This document shows, piece by piece, positions 18,363 to 29,028 of a stretch of 64,000 nucleotides of DNA (within the stretch, counting starts at the first letter, position 1; each line of letters starts with the position of its first letter). This DNA comes from Gracilaria gracilis. Its lineage: Eukaryota > Rhodophyta > Florideophyceae > Gracilariales > Gracilariaceae. The notes below the pieces were generated by a model. The model was not told the origin of the DNA, did not search any database, and was given only the letters and a program-made list of their open reading frames with translations. A program made the position numbers and the translations under genes. The DNA is taken from contig JARGSG010000030.1 of assembly GCA_030374805.1 (NCBI GenBank), positions 186,001 through 250,000 on the forward strand, given 5' to 3'.

Positions 18363-21300
18363 ATGACTGTGGCCTTCGTTGCCCCGCTTCCGCTGCGTCT
18401 GCCCGTGCGCGATGCGCCGTCGCGACACTCCAACGCGCCGCTGCGGCTCACGCGACGGCCTGCCAGCTGCACGTTGCATACGTCGCGTTCTGCTTCTTCG
18501 TCGGCGCCGTCTAGCGCTCCTGTGTCCTTCCCCACGTCGCTGGCTCGCATCGTTCTGATCGCTGGCTTTGAGACCTTTAACCTCACCACATATAAACTGG
18601 CCAGTGAACGAGTGAGTCAGCTCGGTATTGTGCTTGACATCTTTACGGAACGCGATATACAAACTCACGATCAGCATCTGCAACGCGCGCTGCGTGATGC
18701 TGACGTCGTCTTTTGCAGCCTTCTGTTCGATTATGATCAGGTTGAATGGCTCAACGAACGCCTCGTACAAACGCCGCTTGTGTTTGTCTTTGAGAGTGCC
18801 TTGGAGCTCATGTCGCAGACCAAAGTCGGCACCTTTCAAATGGCCAACGCCGCCAGTAAATCCTCTTCTTCTGCGGGTATGCCTAACGCCCTCAAGCTCA
18901 TCTTAAGAAAGCTTGGTTTGGCCGCGCGCGAAGAAGATAAACTTGCCGGTTATTTGTCTTTGTTGAAGAACGCCCCCAAGTTTCTCAAGCTGCTTCCCGG
19001 TAAGAAGGTGCGCGACTTGAGAAACTGGCTGTCTGTATATGCCTACTGGAACGCGGGCGGTGTTGATAACATTGTCTCTATGTGTAAATATCTTGTTCAA
19101 GACGTCCTGGGCAGACAGTTACCAACTCAGCAATCCATTCCACAAGTGTCACAGATTCCCAACGTCGGGCTGCTTCACCCAGATTATGATGGCTTTTTTG
19201 AGCATCCGGCCCAGTATCTTCAGTGGTACCAGAAACGATTTCCGGACCGTAACCACTGGCCTCGTGTTGCCGTTTTGCTCTATCGAAAGCATGTAGTTTC
19301 CCGCTTGAAGTATGTTCCTCAGCTTCTGACCTTTATGGAAGAGGAAGGCCTTGTCCCGGTGCCAGTCTTTATCACTGGTGTCGAAGCTCACATCGTTGTT
19401 CGCGACTATCTCACGTCACAACACAAGGAGGAAGCACGCTCTAGGGGTGATCGCATTTATGGCAGCAATAAACGAGGAAAATACTGTCTGGTTGATGCCG
19501 TTGTGTCTACCATTGGTTTCCCGTTGGTGGGAGGGCCAGCAGGTTCCATGGCTGGTGCACGAAATGCAGATGCCGGGAAAAAAATCCTAACGCAGATGAA
19601 TGTTCCATATGTTGTTGCTGCTCCCCTGCTTATTCAAGACCTTCGCACATGGCATCAGAAAGGAGTAGCCGGGCTCCAATCTGTTGTACTTTACAGCTTA
19701 CCTGAACTGGACGGAGCAATTGACACCGTGTGTATTGGCGGACTTGTAGGAGACCAGATCTACCTGGTCAAAGATCGGGTCAGGCGCCTGACAGGACGGC
19801 TAAAGAAGTGGGTCTCATTGAGAAAGAAACCTAACGCTCAGAAACGCGTAGCCATTATCGTATACGGGTTTCCACCTTCGGTGGGAGCCACTGGCACTGC
19901 AGCGCTCTTGAATGTGCCAAAGTCCGTTTCCAATATTCTGCGTCGTTTGAAGGAGGAGGGCTATGACGTGGGTGATGGTCACACAAAGTCCCCTGATGAG
20001 ATTTTGAGGCAAGTGAAAGAAAATGATCAAGTCTTGGAGGGGGGAAGTCTCAGCGGACAGTCCGCTAGGGAAGCGTTCGAAAACACTACAAAGGTGGTGT
20101 CGTCGGACCTTCGCAGCTGGATCGGAAGCCGGAATAGCAAACGAATCGAATCAGCATGGAACGGCGAACTGGGGTCCTCGAAAAACATCAAGACCATTGA
20201 GCGTACGCATCTTCTTGGAGGTGTTAACTTTGGAAATGTGTGGATTGGAGTTCAGCCACCCTTGGGGATTGTCGGGGATCCAATGAGAATGATGTTTGAC
20301 AGAGACCTAACTCCACATCCACAATACGCTGCGTTTTACAGATGGCTTGAGGAGAGTCTATGCGCGGATGCGATGATTCACGTAGGCACTCACGGCACCT
20401 ATGAGTGGTTGCCGGGTAACCCGCTCGGGAATACAAGAGAGAACTGGTCTGACATTTTCGTTGGGAATATTCCGAATCTGTATGTTTATGCTGCGAACAA
20501 CCCGAGTGAAGGTTCTCTTGCGAAGAGACGCGGCTACGCTACGATTGTGTCACACAATGTCCCGCCATATGGTAGAGCGGCGCTGTATGGGCAGCTAGAA
20601 GAAATGAAGAACCTCGTATGGGAGTACAACGAGACGAAGCAGATGGGCAGCCCGGACGAGAAGCTAATTGAGATTCGCAAGTTATTGGAGGATAAACTTA
20701 TCACTTCTGGACTTAACGTTGATCTGGGTCTTGATCTCACGCAAGAGATAGAAGGCACAGAATTCATTGGGAACATCTCGATGTATCTGAAGACGTTAGA
20801 ATCACGTCTGTTTTCTTCAGGGCTGCACGTTTTCGGTCAAAACCCTTCCCATGATGACGCCGTCGGCTACGTTGAAGCAATTATTGGGGACAACTCGGAT
20901 GGCGTTGAGGAAGCAGATCGACTTCCTCTTGCCCGTGCAATTGTGGCTTCTGTGATGGGAAAACCGTCAGTTGGGGATGTTGAAACATGGTCTTTCGATT
21001 TCGCAAAGTACACTCACCTGGACTGCTTCAAGAAGGCAACAGAAGTGTTACCGAAGCTTTTAGAGACTGAGTGCGAGCTGGATGGCATTGTCCGAGGTCT
21101 AAACGGTGAGTTCATTGAAGCTGTTCCGGGAGGTGACTTATTGCGTGACGGAGCCGGCGTTTTGCCGACTGGAGCAAACATACATGCGTTGGACCCGTAT
21201 AGATTACCCTCTCCCGCTGCATATCAGACCGGGAAAGCGATTAGTGATCGCACAATAAGAGCACACATGGACTCTAACAATGGTCAATACCCCGAAACGG

Positions 21301-22484
21301 TAGCCGTACCTCTATGGGGTCTCGATAACATTAAGACGAAGGGCGAATCGGTTGGAATGGCGCTGGGATTCATCGGAGCGAAACCTGTGTTGGACGGAAC
21401 GGGGCGAGTTGTGCGCTTTGAACTTATTGATCTGCAGGAGCTCGGTCGACCAAGAATAGATGTGTTGCTCAACTTGAGCGGTATTTTCAGAGATTCATTT
21501 GAACATGTGGTATACCTCTTGGATGATGTTTGCCGAAGAGCCGCAGACGCTGATGAGCCTACAGAACTGAACTACATACGAAAACATACCTTGAGCATGT
21601 CATCGGAAGACGAAGACGTCGACGGTGGGGCACGGATTTTCTCGAATCCGCCTGGTGATTATGGTTCCATGGTGAACGAGCAAGTTGCGGACTCTACTTG
21701 GGAGAGTGGGGATGAGCTCGCCGAAACATTTACGAACCGAAACTCATATATTTATGGACGGACAGTAAACGGTAAACGCGATACAGGAACGCTGAAGAAG
21801 ATTTTGTCAACAACTTCGCGAGTTGTTCAACAGATTGACAGTGTGGAGTACGGACTGAGTGACATTCAGGAGTATTACGCAAACACCGGTGCACTGCTTC
21901 GTGCTGCTCGAAAGGAAAACAAGAATGAAAACGTCAGTGCATCGATAGTGGAGTCATTTGGTTCAGCCCGTGATGGTGGAGCGGGTCGTGAGCCAAAAGA
22001 TCTCGAACAAGTGTTACGTATGGAATTGCGCACTAGACTCCTCAATCCGAAATGGGCCGAAAAGATGTTGCAAAATGGAGCAGGGGGTGCGTTCGAGGTG
22101 TCTACAAGAATGACTGCGTTGATCGGATGGGGAGGTACAGTCGGGTATGGGGACAACTTTGTGTTCGAACAAGCGGCTGAGAGGTATGTGTTGGATGAGG
22201 AAAACAGCAAAGTGATCAAGAAATCTTCCCCAGAAGCGTACAGGTATGTTGCTCTCTCTCAAACAGTGGTTTTTTTCTGTGCTTCAGTAACCAGTTCCCG
22301 GCTTTGACGCAATAGAATCTGACTCTCATGACCCTCTTTGTCACATACTTCTTGCAGGAACATACTGTCGAGGTTTTTGGAGGCTGCCGGTCGCGGCATT
22401 TGGAGCGAACCCGATGAGCAACTGTTACAGCGAATTCGGAACGAGTTGGAGGACATTGATTCTGAAATTGAAGGTGTATCTTGA
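18363..22484 (+). CDS. CHLH: Magnesium chelatase subunit H, plastid-targeted (two exons)
   Basis: Exons 18363-22243 and 22358-22484 give about 1335 residues, the usual ChlH length. The subunit binds protoporphyrin IX and, with ChlI/ChlD and ATP, inserts Mg2+ at the first committed step of chlorophyll synthesis in the plastid. The first ~55 residues are Ser/Arg/Pro-rich like a transit peptide. Residues ~57-200 match the DUF3479 N-terminal domain (ARIVLIAGFETFNL). The CobN/Mg-chelatase core follows, with IHVGTHGTYEWLPGN (His673 region), AANNPSEG, PGGDLLRDGAGVLPTGANIH, LWGLDNIKTKGES and LGRPRIDVLLN. The tail encoded by exon 2 (FLEAAGRGIW) confirms the splice. The typical ChlH motif reads GTHGSLEFMPGK, so this copy is divergent there. 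It may be a ChlH2-type paralogue; phylogeny would decide. Confidence 0.92.
22244..22357 (+). other. 114-nt spliceosomal intron in ChlH
   Basis: Donor CAG|GTATGT, acceptor TTGCAG|GAAC, phase 2. Splicing removes an early stop and restores the conserved ChlH C terminus. Confidence 0.9.
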
Positions 22485-22840
22485 TTGCTGGAGAAGCAAG
22501 GTCTGAACTTTGCTTGTGCTCTGCTGTTGCCCTTGTAGTAACACTGAACTTCGTTTTGGCGCTTGTGTATTTACATTTGGATGAAGTCATCATCTATAGG
22601 ACAATCAAGCCCGTTCTGAATTCTACGTTCGCGGCCGTCGTACAGTATAATAGAATGGGGTTGGATACGACCGAGGTTGACTTGCATAGAAACTCTGTAG
22701 TTCGAAACACATGTTAGACTCGATGCCGTTGTCTCTAGAGATGTTTATCTCTGCCAATTTGGCAGTGTAGCTACGTAAATAGTCATCCTTAATCATGATT
22801 TCACAGATTGAGCTATAGATGCCGCTGAGGCTTTCTCAGA

Positions 22841-22888
22841 CTCGATGAATCGACCTCCAGATTACTCGATGAATCGACCTCCAGATTA
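22841..22888. repeat. Perfect 24-bp tandem duplication
   Basis: 22841-22864 and 22865-22888 are identical; the unit begins CTCGATGAATCGACC. Confidence 0.95.
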
Positions 22889-22955
22889 TCAGAGATGCTA
22901 TCCCGGGAGCTCTATCTGTGCCAGTATTCTATATATCAAAAGGTGCAGGGTAACT

Positions 22956-22989
22956 TCCAAAACCCCTCTTGGCCAAGAGGTGTTTTGGA
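22956..22989. repeat. Loop-less palindrome
   Basis: 17-bp arms meeting at 22972/22973 with one mismatch; the centre is CTCTTGGCCAAGAG. Confidence 0.9.
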
Positions 22990-23267
22990 TCCAGAACCAA
23001 AAGAAGAAAAGAGAGCAGTTTTTTCCCTCTCTCTCTTTCTGCAGGCATGGTATCTAGTTCCACTACTTTACGATGTAGAACTTTTCTGTTGAAAGAAACA
23101 CCATCTCAACCTGCTAGTTTCCTTACCCAGATATGAAATGAGACGTTGGATTCCGGTGTGGTCTTGGACCAAGACTCTTGGTGAATCCGAATTATGAACA
23201 GAAAGAGAAGCCTCGAATCAAAACACGCCCTCGTGAAGAGGGAAAAGCCGTCCTTCCTCTTGCGGGA

Positions 23268-23328
23268 TTCCGAACACTGTTTTTGGTGTACTCAGAATTT
23301 CTGAGTACACAAAAAACAGTGTTCGGAA
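23268..23328. repeat. 30-bp-arm hairpin with 1-nt loop
   Basis: Arms 23268-23297 and 23299-23328, one mismatch. Confidence 0.95.
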
Positions 23329-23438
23329 ACCTAGAGAGAGGAAAAAAGGCGGTGGAATGCTCGTGACGTTCCTGGTATTACAAACGTGACCACGAAGAAA
23401 CTGCCTACTACCAAGGTTAAACGCTTTGTTTTGATTAG

Positions 23439-23511
23439 AGAGCTCGGCCAAAGCATAAGCGAGATATTCAGCGGGACATGTAGAAGTTCGCTTATGCTTT
23501 GGCCGAGCTCT
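23439..23511. repeat. 24-bp-arm hairpin, 25-nt loop
   Basis: Arms 23439-23462 and 23488-23511 are perfectly complementary. Confidence 0.95.
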
Positions 23512-23645
23512 TCTACAGTAGAACCGCCTCTGAAGGAAGAAGCTCAAACCTTGCGCAGATACAGGGTTCCATGTACAGTACTAGAGAGAGAGATGCCTCC
23601 CAAACGGTTTATCTGCTGTTTACAATTTGTGCTACATGCCACAAG

Positions 23646-23699
23646 GTTTCTAAGAGCTGGAGCACTGGCAACTTGGTCAATACTCCAGCTCGTAGAAAC
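23646..23699. repeat. 17-bp-arm hairpin
   Basis: Arms 23646-23662 and 23683-23699, one mismatch, 20-nt loop. Confidence 0.85.
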
Positions 23700-24113
23700 G
23701 TCGGTGGAGGTGTGGCATGTTATGTGCGAACGTCGGCAGCGATGAAGGGCTATTTCCGGCCAGCATGAGAGCTTTTTGATCTGGTTTGGTTTCAGGTTCA
23801 TGGAAAGTCAAATGTTAAGGAATGTATGAAGCAAGCTTTCGGGAGGTGATTGTTCATGGTGTGACGGGGTGTAATTGGTGGACGGAAGTGGCGCGATTCC
23901 ATATTTTGCATTGGTGGTTTTGGGTTTCGATGAAGGAGTCTCTTTGTTACCTGTAACTGAAAACGTTGATAACCTTTTGCTCCATGAGTTGCGGTAAGAG
24001 TTATCAGTATCTACGAGATAGCTGCTCTGATGCGACGGTTGGTATTGTGAAGTTGCTGAGAATATATTGGAATGTACAAGAAAAAGTTGTGAGTTGCGAT
24101 GGAAAGAGACGCT

Positions 24114-24179
24114 GTGGATGAACATCGCCCCTCTTCCACACTGTGTGACACAGTGTGGAAGGGGGCGATGTTCATCCAC
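24114..24179. repeat. 32-bp-arm hairpin with 1-nt loop
   Basis: Arms 24114-24146 and 24148-24179, complementary except for one bulged base. Confidence 0.95.
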
Positions 24180-25056
24180 GAGTGACAATTTACAAAAAAA
24201 GGGTGGGTAGATACTGTAGAATGATTGATCTCATGTGCGATAGGAAGCGTGGCTGTTGTCGCTCTCAATGCAGTCGGCAATAAAAAGCGGGTATGTGACT
24301 ATGTGAATGATATCAGTATAGGGGACCTGAAACGGTAAGCTGTTGCGAAGATGAGAACGAAACAATGGTTGGACAAGGCGCCATGTTGTCGCAGCGCGTT
24401 GGTGAAGAATGGTTGATGGTGCAAGACGAACACATTAGTGCAGTGTACCTGTTTGGGATGTGTGTGTACATATGATACACAAGTACATCACATTTTTGCT
24501 TACTTGGTGCGGAGCGTGGTGGGCACGAGTAGGGTTGGCAACATGGATGGAGCAAGTTGACGGGTCAACGGCGTTCATGAACGGCGGTCATGAACGGCGG
24601 TCATAGCAGCGCGGTAGGGCGCAGCAGGTGATGTGAATCACGCACATTCCAACCGCGGCGCGTGAGGCGCTTCCACATGATAACGATTAGCGAGCACGTG
24701 TATCTAGTAGATATAGAAAGGGACATGGATGATCAGCTGTTACAATCGTATGCACGAAAGTGGCGCACGGCGTGACAGCTTCATATGTTGGAGTGGGAGA
24801 CGGCTCGTTTTGCGATGATGATGGAGCGCTGATCGACCAAGCGACGATTGGTATAAAAAGAAATGGCGCGGCGGCAAGTTTGGCGCGCCAAGTCGCCACG
24901 TCACCGTCAATCTCGCGTGCAACTCGTTGTATAGATACACGATTATGGTGCTCAAAAAGACGCCTCCATCTGATGGAGTCCATCACAGTGGCAGTAGATA
25001 CAACAGTATCTACCGGTAAACACAGAACGGTTTTGCATTTACACACAAAGCAGGAG

Positions 25057-26160
25057 CTAAATCCAGCCCTTCCTCCTGAAGAACGCCAGCTGCAGAACAA
25101 CCAACACAATAACGATCATCCAAAAGGCGCCATAGCTCCACCGCCCGTCAAGCTCCGGCATGTACCTAAAGTTCATGCCCTCGATGCCCGCCAGAAAGGT
25201 GAGAGGCACAAACACGGTGGTCACCACCGCCAGCGTCTGCATGGTCTCTTGCATGCGGTTGTTCTGCACGGCCAGTAGCACCTCCAACAGCGAATGCGCG
25301 CCCTCCCTGACCGACGAGAGCAGCTCTGCGCTCTGCGCGCTGTACACGCGCGCGGGCGACGTATGCGAGCGGCGCTCCGTCGCCTCGATGAGCGCGCGCA
25401 CGCCGTGATGCGCGCGACGCAGCGCGGCGCCCGTGCGCCGAATCTTCCACACCGAGTGCGCCACCGCCTGCGGCTGCGTGACCATGAGCGCTGCGCTGGC
25501 CTCCAGCGCGTCCAGCTGGTCCAAGTTACGGCGCGCGGCGCGCACCAAGCGCTGGCACGCGGCCTCCACCACGGCGGGCAGCGCGTCGGCGACGGCGTGC
25601 ACGCGGCGCTGCGCGGCCAGCAGCTCGTGCGCGGACGAGCAGCACGTGACGAGCACGTCGTCGGAGGCGGCGGCCAGCAGCTCGTAGTCGGGTGCGTCGG
25701 GCTGCGTGGGCACGCGCAGCCGCACCAGCACGGGCGGCTGCGCGACGTGGCCGCACACGCCGGCGCGCGCGGGCAGCGGCAGCTGGTAGCGCGCCAGCAG
25801 CGCCGGCAGCGCGAACTGGAAGTGCGCGTCCAGCGCCAGCCACAGCGGCGGGCGCGGCGGGTCAGCCAGCAGCTCGGCCACGGCCACCAGCGTGGTGGTG
25901 CCCACGCCGCGCTGCGAGAAGGCGGTGTGGTACGCGACGGCGGCGCGGCATTCGGGCGGGGACGCGGCGGCGGCGCGGCATCCGGGCGGGGACGCGGCGG
26001 CGGCGGGCGGCGGCGGAGGCGGCGGAGGCGGCGGAGGCGGCGACGAGCGGTGCGAGGAGGAGGGCGACGAGCAGTGCGAGCTCGCGGCGAGCGACGACGA
26101 CAGGCGCGGAGAATGCGAGCGCGAATGCAACAGCAGGGGGGTGGCCGCGGTAGAGTCCAT
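25057..26160 (-). CDS. CorA-family magnesium/divalent cation transporter
   Basis: 367 residues from the ATG at 26158-26160. The C-terminal ~60 residues have the CorA layout: a helix ending in VVTTVFVPLTFLAG (TM1), the GMN signature within IEGMNFRYMPEL that forms the pore mouth, TM2 (FWMIVIVLVVLQLAFF), and a short basic tail (RRKGW). The central region is predicted to be the cytosolic funnel of helices. Residues 10-75 are Ser/Pro/Ala-rich from trinucleotide-type GC repeats and may be disordered or a targeting region. Membrane location (plasma, plastid or mitochondrial) cannot be told. The ATG lies only 39 nt after the stop of the upstream AMPK gamma gene on the same strand. Confidence 0.88.
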   Translation of the reverse strand: MDSTAATPLLLHSRSHSPRLSSSLAASSHCSSPSSSHRSSPPPPPPPPPPPPAAAASPPGCRAAAASPPECRAAVAYHTAFSQRGVGTTTLVAVAELLADPPRPPLWLALDAHFQFALPALLARYQLPLPARAGVCGHVAQPPVLVRLRVPTQPDAPDYELLAAASDDVLVTCCSSAHELLAAQRRVHAVADALPAVVEAACQRLVRAARRNLDQLDALEASAALMVTQPQAVAHSVWKIRRTGAALRRAHHGVRALIEATERRSHTSPARVYSAQSAELLSSVREGAHSLLEVLLAVQNNRMQETMQTLAVVTTVFVPLTFLAGIEGMNFRYMPELDGRWSYGAFWMIVIVLVVLQLAFFRRKGWI

Positions 26161-26199
26161 GCAAATAAGGCAAAAGCAAACAAGAAACAAGTAGCAGTT

Positions 26200-27262
26200 T
26201 TAAAAGTGCGGCAAGAAGAAGCGCAGCAAGTGACGCAGGCCAATGACACCGACGACGCGCTGCTGATCAGCCACAAACACGCGGCGACAGCCGTGGCCAA
26301 GCTTTGAAAGCACGGCGTGCAGCGTATCATCCCTACTGCACACGGCGGCGGGGCGCATGAAGGCGGCGATTTGCGCGGCGGCGACCGACGGCACATCGGC
26401 GGCGCCAGCAGCAGCAGCAGCAGCCACGACGGCGGCGCCCACAAGCTCGCCGTCCAGCACGCCGCACACGACGCCGTTGGCGGTGACGGGCAGCGAGTCA
26501 AGCCCCCTAGCCACCATGATGCGCGCGGCGTCATGCACGCGCATGGACACGTCGGCGGTGGTGATATCCGAGTAGCGGCCGATGCGCAGCGTGCGAATGG
26601 TGCATTGCAGGAAAGGGGCGTCGCGGAAGCGCGGCTCCAGCAGCGCCAGCAGGCGCTCAGCAAACAGCCAGTGCAGCGGCTCGGAGCCGTGCATGACGGC
26701 CAGTGGCGGCGACGCGGTCTGCGACAGCAGGCGCGCGGCGTGCAGCTGCGGCGCGTCGGCCGACACGGACACCAGCGGCAGTACGGCCGAACGCGACACG
26801 AAGGCGGCCAGCGGGCGCGCCAGCAGCAGCGGCTCGCACGCGGCGTGCAGCGCGGTGGCGAGCGTGAGCATGGCGCACAGCGCGCCGTCGTGCAGCACGG
26901 CAGCGGCGCGGACATCTACGGCAGAGGCGCAGGCGGCAGCGGCGGCAGCAGCAGCAGCAGCAGCGGCAGCGGACAGCGGGCAGCAGCGGCGTCAGCGGGC
27001 GGCGTCAGCAGCAGCGGCGGCGGCGCGGACGGGCGGAGGGCGCGGGCGCGAACGTACCGTTGTCGCGCAGGGCGCGAAAGGCGCACAGCGCGGGCACGGC
27101 GGCGTCGACGATGAGCACGCGCGACTGCGGCGGCACCAGACGGTGCACGGCGTGCGCGCGTAGGTGGCTGTGCAGCTCGGCGCGCGCGTCCAGCAGCAGC
27201 GCGTCGGCGTCGCGCGCCACCGCCTCAACGTCCATTACGTCATCGCGCGCCGCGGCCGCCAT
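26200..27262 (-). CDS. AMPK/SnRK1 gamma (SNF4-like) CBS-domain subunit, two exons
   Basis: Exon 1 is 27262-27058 and exon 2 is 26915-26200, giving 306 residues. Exon 1 holds the gamma-subunit opening of the first CBS repeat (LHSHLRAHAVHRLVPPQS, then VLIVDAAVPALCAFRAL). Exon 2 resumes with VRAAAVLHDG, matching the NGVRAAPLWD region of gamma subunits. It continues through LRIGRYSDI and LDSLPVTANGVVCGVLDG to a final CBS repeat ending GVIGLRHLLRFF. Gamma subunits bind adenine nucleotides in CBS pockets and regulate the SNF1/AMPK kinase in energy sensing. Neither exon alone encodes a complete first CBS repeat, which supports the intron. The 307-codon length fits a minimal gamma. Very GC-rich. Confidence 0.78.
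26916..27057 (-). other. 142-nt intron in the AMPK gamma gene
   Basis: Donor GTACGT at 27057, acceptor GCCGTAG ending at 26916, phase 1, with GCTGAC branch-like sequences inside. Inferred from homology on both sides. Confidence 0.7.
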
Positions 27263-27272
27263 CGTCGCGGCG

Positions 27273-27299
27273 GCGGCGGAGGGGCGGAGGGGGAAGACG
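27273..27299 (-). promoter_or_regulatory. C-rich leader before the AMPK gamma ATG
   Basis: On the minus strand a run of CCCCC/CCGCC blocks ends about 11 nt before the ATG, like the leaders of the PWWP, zf-4CXXC and cyclin genes. Confidence 0.45.
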
Positions 27300-27312
27300 T
27301 GCTTTGTGGGCG

Positions 27313-27390
27313 GCGCGCTTTGCGGTCAGCGCGCTTTGCGGTCGGCGCTTTGCGGTCGGCGCTTTGCGGTTCGGCGCTTTGCGGTTGAGC
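27313..27390. repeat. GC-rich tandem repeat, about 14-bp unit
   Basis: GCGCTTTGCGGTCG is repeated about five times with small variations, upstream of AMPK gamma and downstream of LSM14. Confidence 0.85.
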
Positions 27391-27457
27391 GCCTCAGTAT
27401 CGGCGGAAGGAAGACGCGCTTTACGCTTCGGCGCCCCTGCGACGGCGGCCGTACACA

Positions 27458-27483
27458 AAATAACGCCGTGCATGGCGTTATTT
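27458..27483. repeat. Hairpin downstream of LSM14
   Basis: AAATAACGCC / GGCGTTATTT arms around a 6-nt loop, 60 nt past the LSM14 stop; a candidate 3'-end structure. Confidence 0.7.
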
Positions 27484-27542
27484 GAGCTGCAGTAGCCGCG
27501 AGAGGCGGCTACCGCCCGCCACCTGCGTACGCGCGAGCGCGT

Positions 27543-28637
27543 CTACCGCGCCGCCTCGCGCGGTGGCTGCTGGCGCGTACGCGCGCGTCCGCGGCCCCTG
27601 CGCGCGCGCGAGCGAGTACGCGCGCCGCGCCGCGCCGCACTGGCCACCGCCGCATCGCCGAACGTCTCCACGTCCGTCTGGCGGCGCTGCGCCGCGTTGC
27701 GCTCGCCGCGCATCTCCTTCTCCGGCACCAGCTCGTCGAAGAAGCTCTTGTTGCGGTCGTACAGCGGCGCCACGGGCGCCTGCTCCGGCCGCTCCATGCG
27801 CTCGTTGCTGCGCTCAAAGTCAAAGTCCTCGTCGGGGATGCGCAGCGCCGCCGCGTTGCTGCTGCCACCGCCGCCCCGTCGCCGTCCCCGCCCGCGCCGC
27901 ACGCCGCTGCGCCCCTCGCCTGCGCGCGCCCGCTCGTCGTTGCTGCCTGGGGGCGCGCGTCGCGCGTCGTCGCGCTGCTTTGGCGCAGCTGGCTGTGCCG
28001 CTGGGCGCGTCTGCGCGACGCCGCCACGCTTGGGTGCGTTGCCGGGCGCTTCGCGCGCGCGCACGGTGGGCGGCGGTCCCCACGCACGCGGCGTTGGCCC
28101 GCGCAGCGCCGCGCCTCGCTTCCCGCCCGCCGGTTGCGGCGGCGGCGGCGCGCGCGCTGCAGCGGGGGTCCGCACCGGCGGCGGCGCGCGCGCCACAGAT
28201 GGTTTCGGCGCGGGCGGTAGCGCCGGCTGCTGCTGCTGCGACGCGGCGGCAGCAGCCACAGGCGGCGGAGCCGGCGCGGAGCCGGACGCGGGCGTGGGCG
28301 GCGGGTCCAGGAACTGCAGGTCGCGGATGTCGGCGCCGTGGAACACAATGTACGAGAAGACGCGGTCGGAAGGCTGCACGGGGCCGCCGGCGCGCGAGCG
28401 ACCCTCCGTGCCGAACGAGCGCACGTCCTTGAGCGCCACCGTCGACGCGCCGGTGTCGATGGTGTACAGAGTGCCGACGTAGCGAATGGCCGACTTGGAG
28501 ATGAGCGAGATGCGCGATCCCACGTACGGCACGGACGACGACGACGACGAGGACGAGGACGGCGGCGCCGACGACGGCGGCGCCGACGGCGCTGCGTGCG
28601 ACGGCTGCTGCGGCTGTTGCGGCTGTTGGGTGGCCAT
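27543..28637 (-). CDS. LSM14/SCD6/RAP55 family mRNP protein
   Basis: 364 residues, clean ATG. After a Gln/Pro/Ser-rich N terminus comes the LSm14 domain (residues 37-110: [18 protein letters not shown] to [11 protein letters not shown]), which binds mRNP partners. A long Pro/Ala/Arg-rich linker with RGG-like stretches (245-258) leads to the FDF box ([14 protein letters not shown], 268-281). The FFD box ([13 protein letters not shown], 293-305) and TFG box (RQTDVETFG, 319-327) follow in the family's fixed order. The C terminus is Arg-rich. Homologues repress translation and promote decapping with DDX6 and DCP proteins in P-bodies. It is divergent from the PFK gene, with 391 bp between them. 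Confidence 0.92.
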   Translation of the reverse strand: MATQQPQQPQQPSHAAPSAPPSSAPPSSSSSSSSSVPYVGSRISLISKSAIRYVGTLYTIDTGASTVALKDVRSFGTEGRSRAGGPVQPSDRVFSYIVFHGADIRDLQFLDPPPTPASGSAPAPPPVAAAAASQQQQPALPPAPKPSVARAPPPVRTPAAARAPPPPQPAGGKRGAALRGPTPRAWGPPPTVRAREAPGNAPKRGGVAQTRPAAQPAAPKQRDDARRAPPGSNDERARAGEGRSGVRRGRGRRRGGGGSSNAAALRIPDEDFDFERSNERMERPEQAPVAPLYDRNKSFFDELVPEKEMRGERNAAQRRQTDVETFGDAAVASAARRGARTRSRARRGRGRARTRQQPPREAAR

Positions 28638-28994
28638 GTCGGGTGTGTGGCGCGCTCTACGCAGATGGGCGCGGCCGTCGACGCCGCGCGCGCTACTCTA
28701 CTTTTTGTAGTAGCGCGTCGCGCTGTTGCGCCGCGCCACTGCCGCCACTCCGCTCCCACGTGTGCCACGCCTTCCTTCTCGTCCACGTCGCCGACGTGCG
28801 AAGCGTGGCGCTTGCGTCACGCCCGCGTCACGCGCGCCCCCGTGTTGCAGAAACGTCGCTCCGACTCGCTGTTTTGGTTACGAGGCGTCCGCCCGTGCGA
28901 GCGCCGTCGCCAGTCGTTTATAACTTTTTGGTCGCCGTACCAACGGTACACCTCAGCGTTGCGTCTTCACTCGCAGCCGAGCCGCTGCCGCTGC

Positions 28995-29025
<31 letters not shown>

Positions 29026-29028
29026 GCC
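28638..29028. promoter_or_regulatory. Bidirectional promoter between LSM14 and PFK
   Basis: Contains a hairpin near 28,685-28,715 (CGCGCTACT with GTAGTAGCGCG), the palindromic element GTACCAACGGTAC at 28937-28949 (80 nt before the PFK ATG), and a CCG repeat running to the PFK ATG. Confidence 0.55.

Larger units (their letters stand above)
22485..25056. other. Gene-poor 2.6-kb stretch rich in hairpins
   Basis: No convincing gene. It contains five long inverted repeats and a 24-bp tandem duplication (listed separately). A short frame after 23489 (AYALAELFYSR...) faintly resembles a Sel1 repeat helix, too weak to call. Confidence 0.4.

Noticed and set aside
22895-23092. Possible CRISPR-like or phage repeats in the hairpin cluster
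   Set aside because: Repeats differ in sequence and spacing and the setting is a eukaryotic nuclear genome; there is no array or cas gene.
25221-26915. 564-codon minus-strand frame overlapping CorA and AMPK gamma
   Set aside because: Arg/Ser/Cys/Pro-rich shadow of two recognised genes in another frame.
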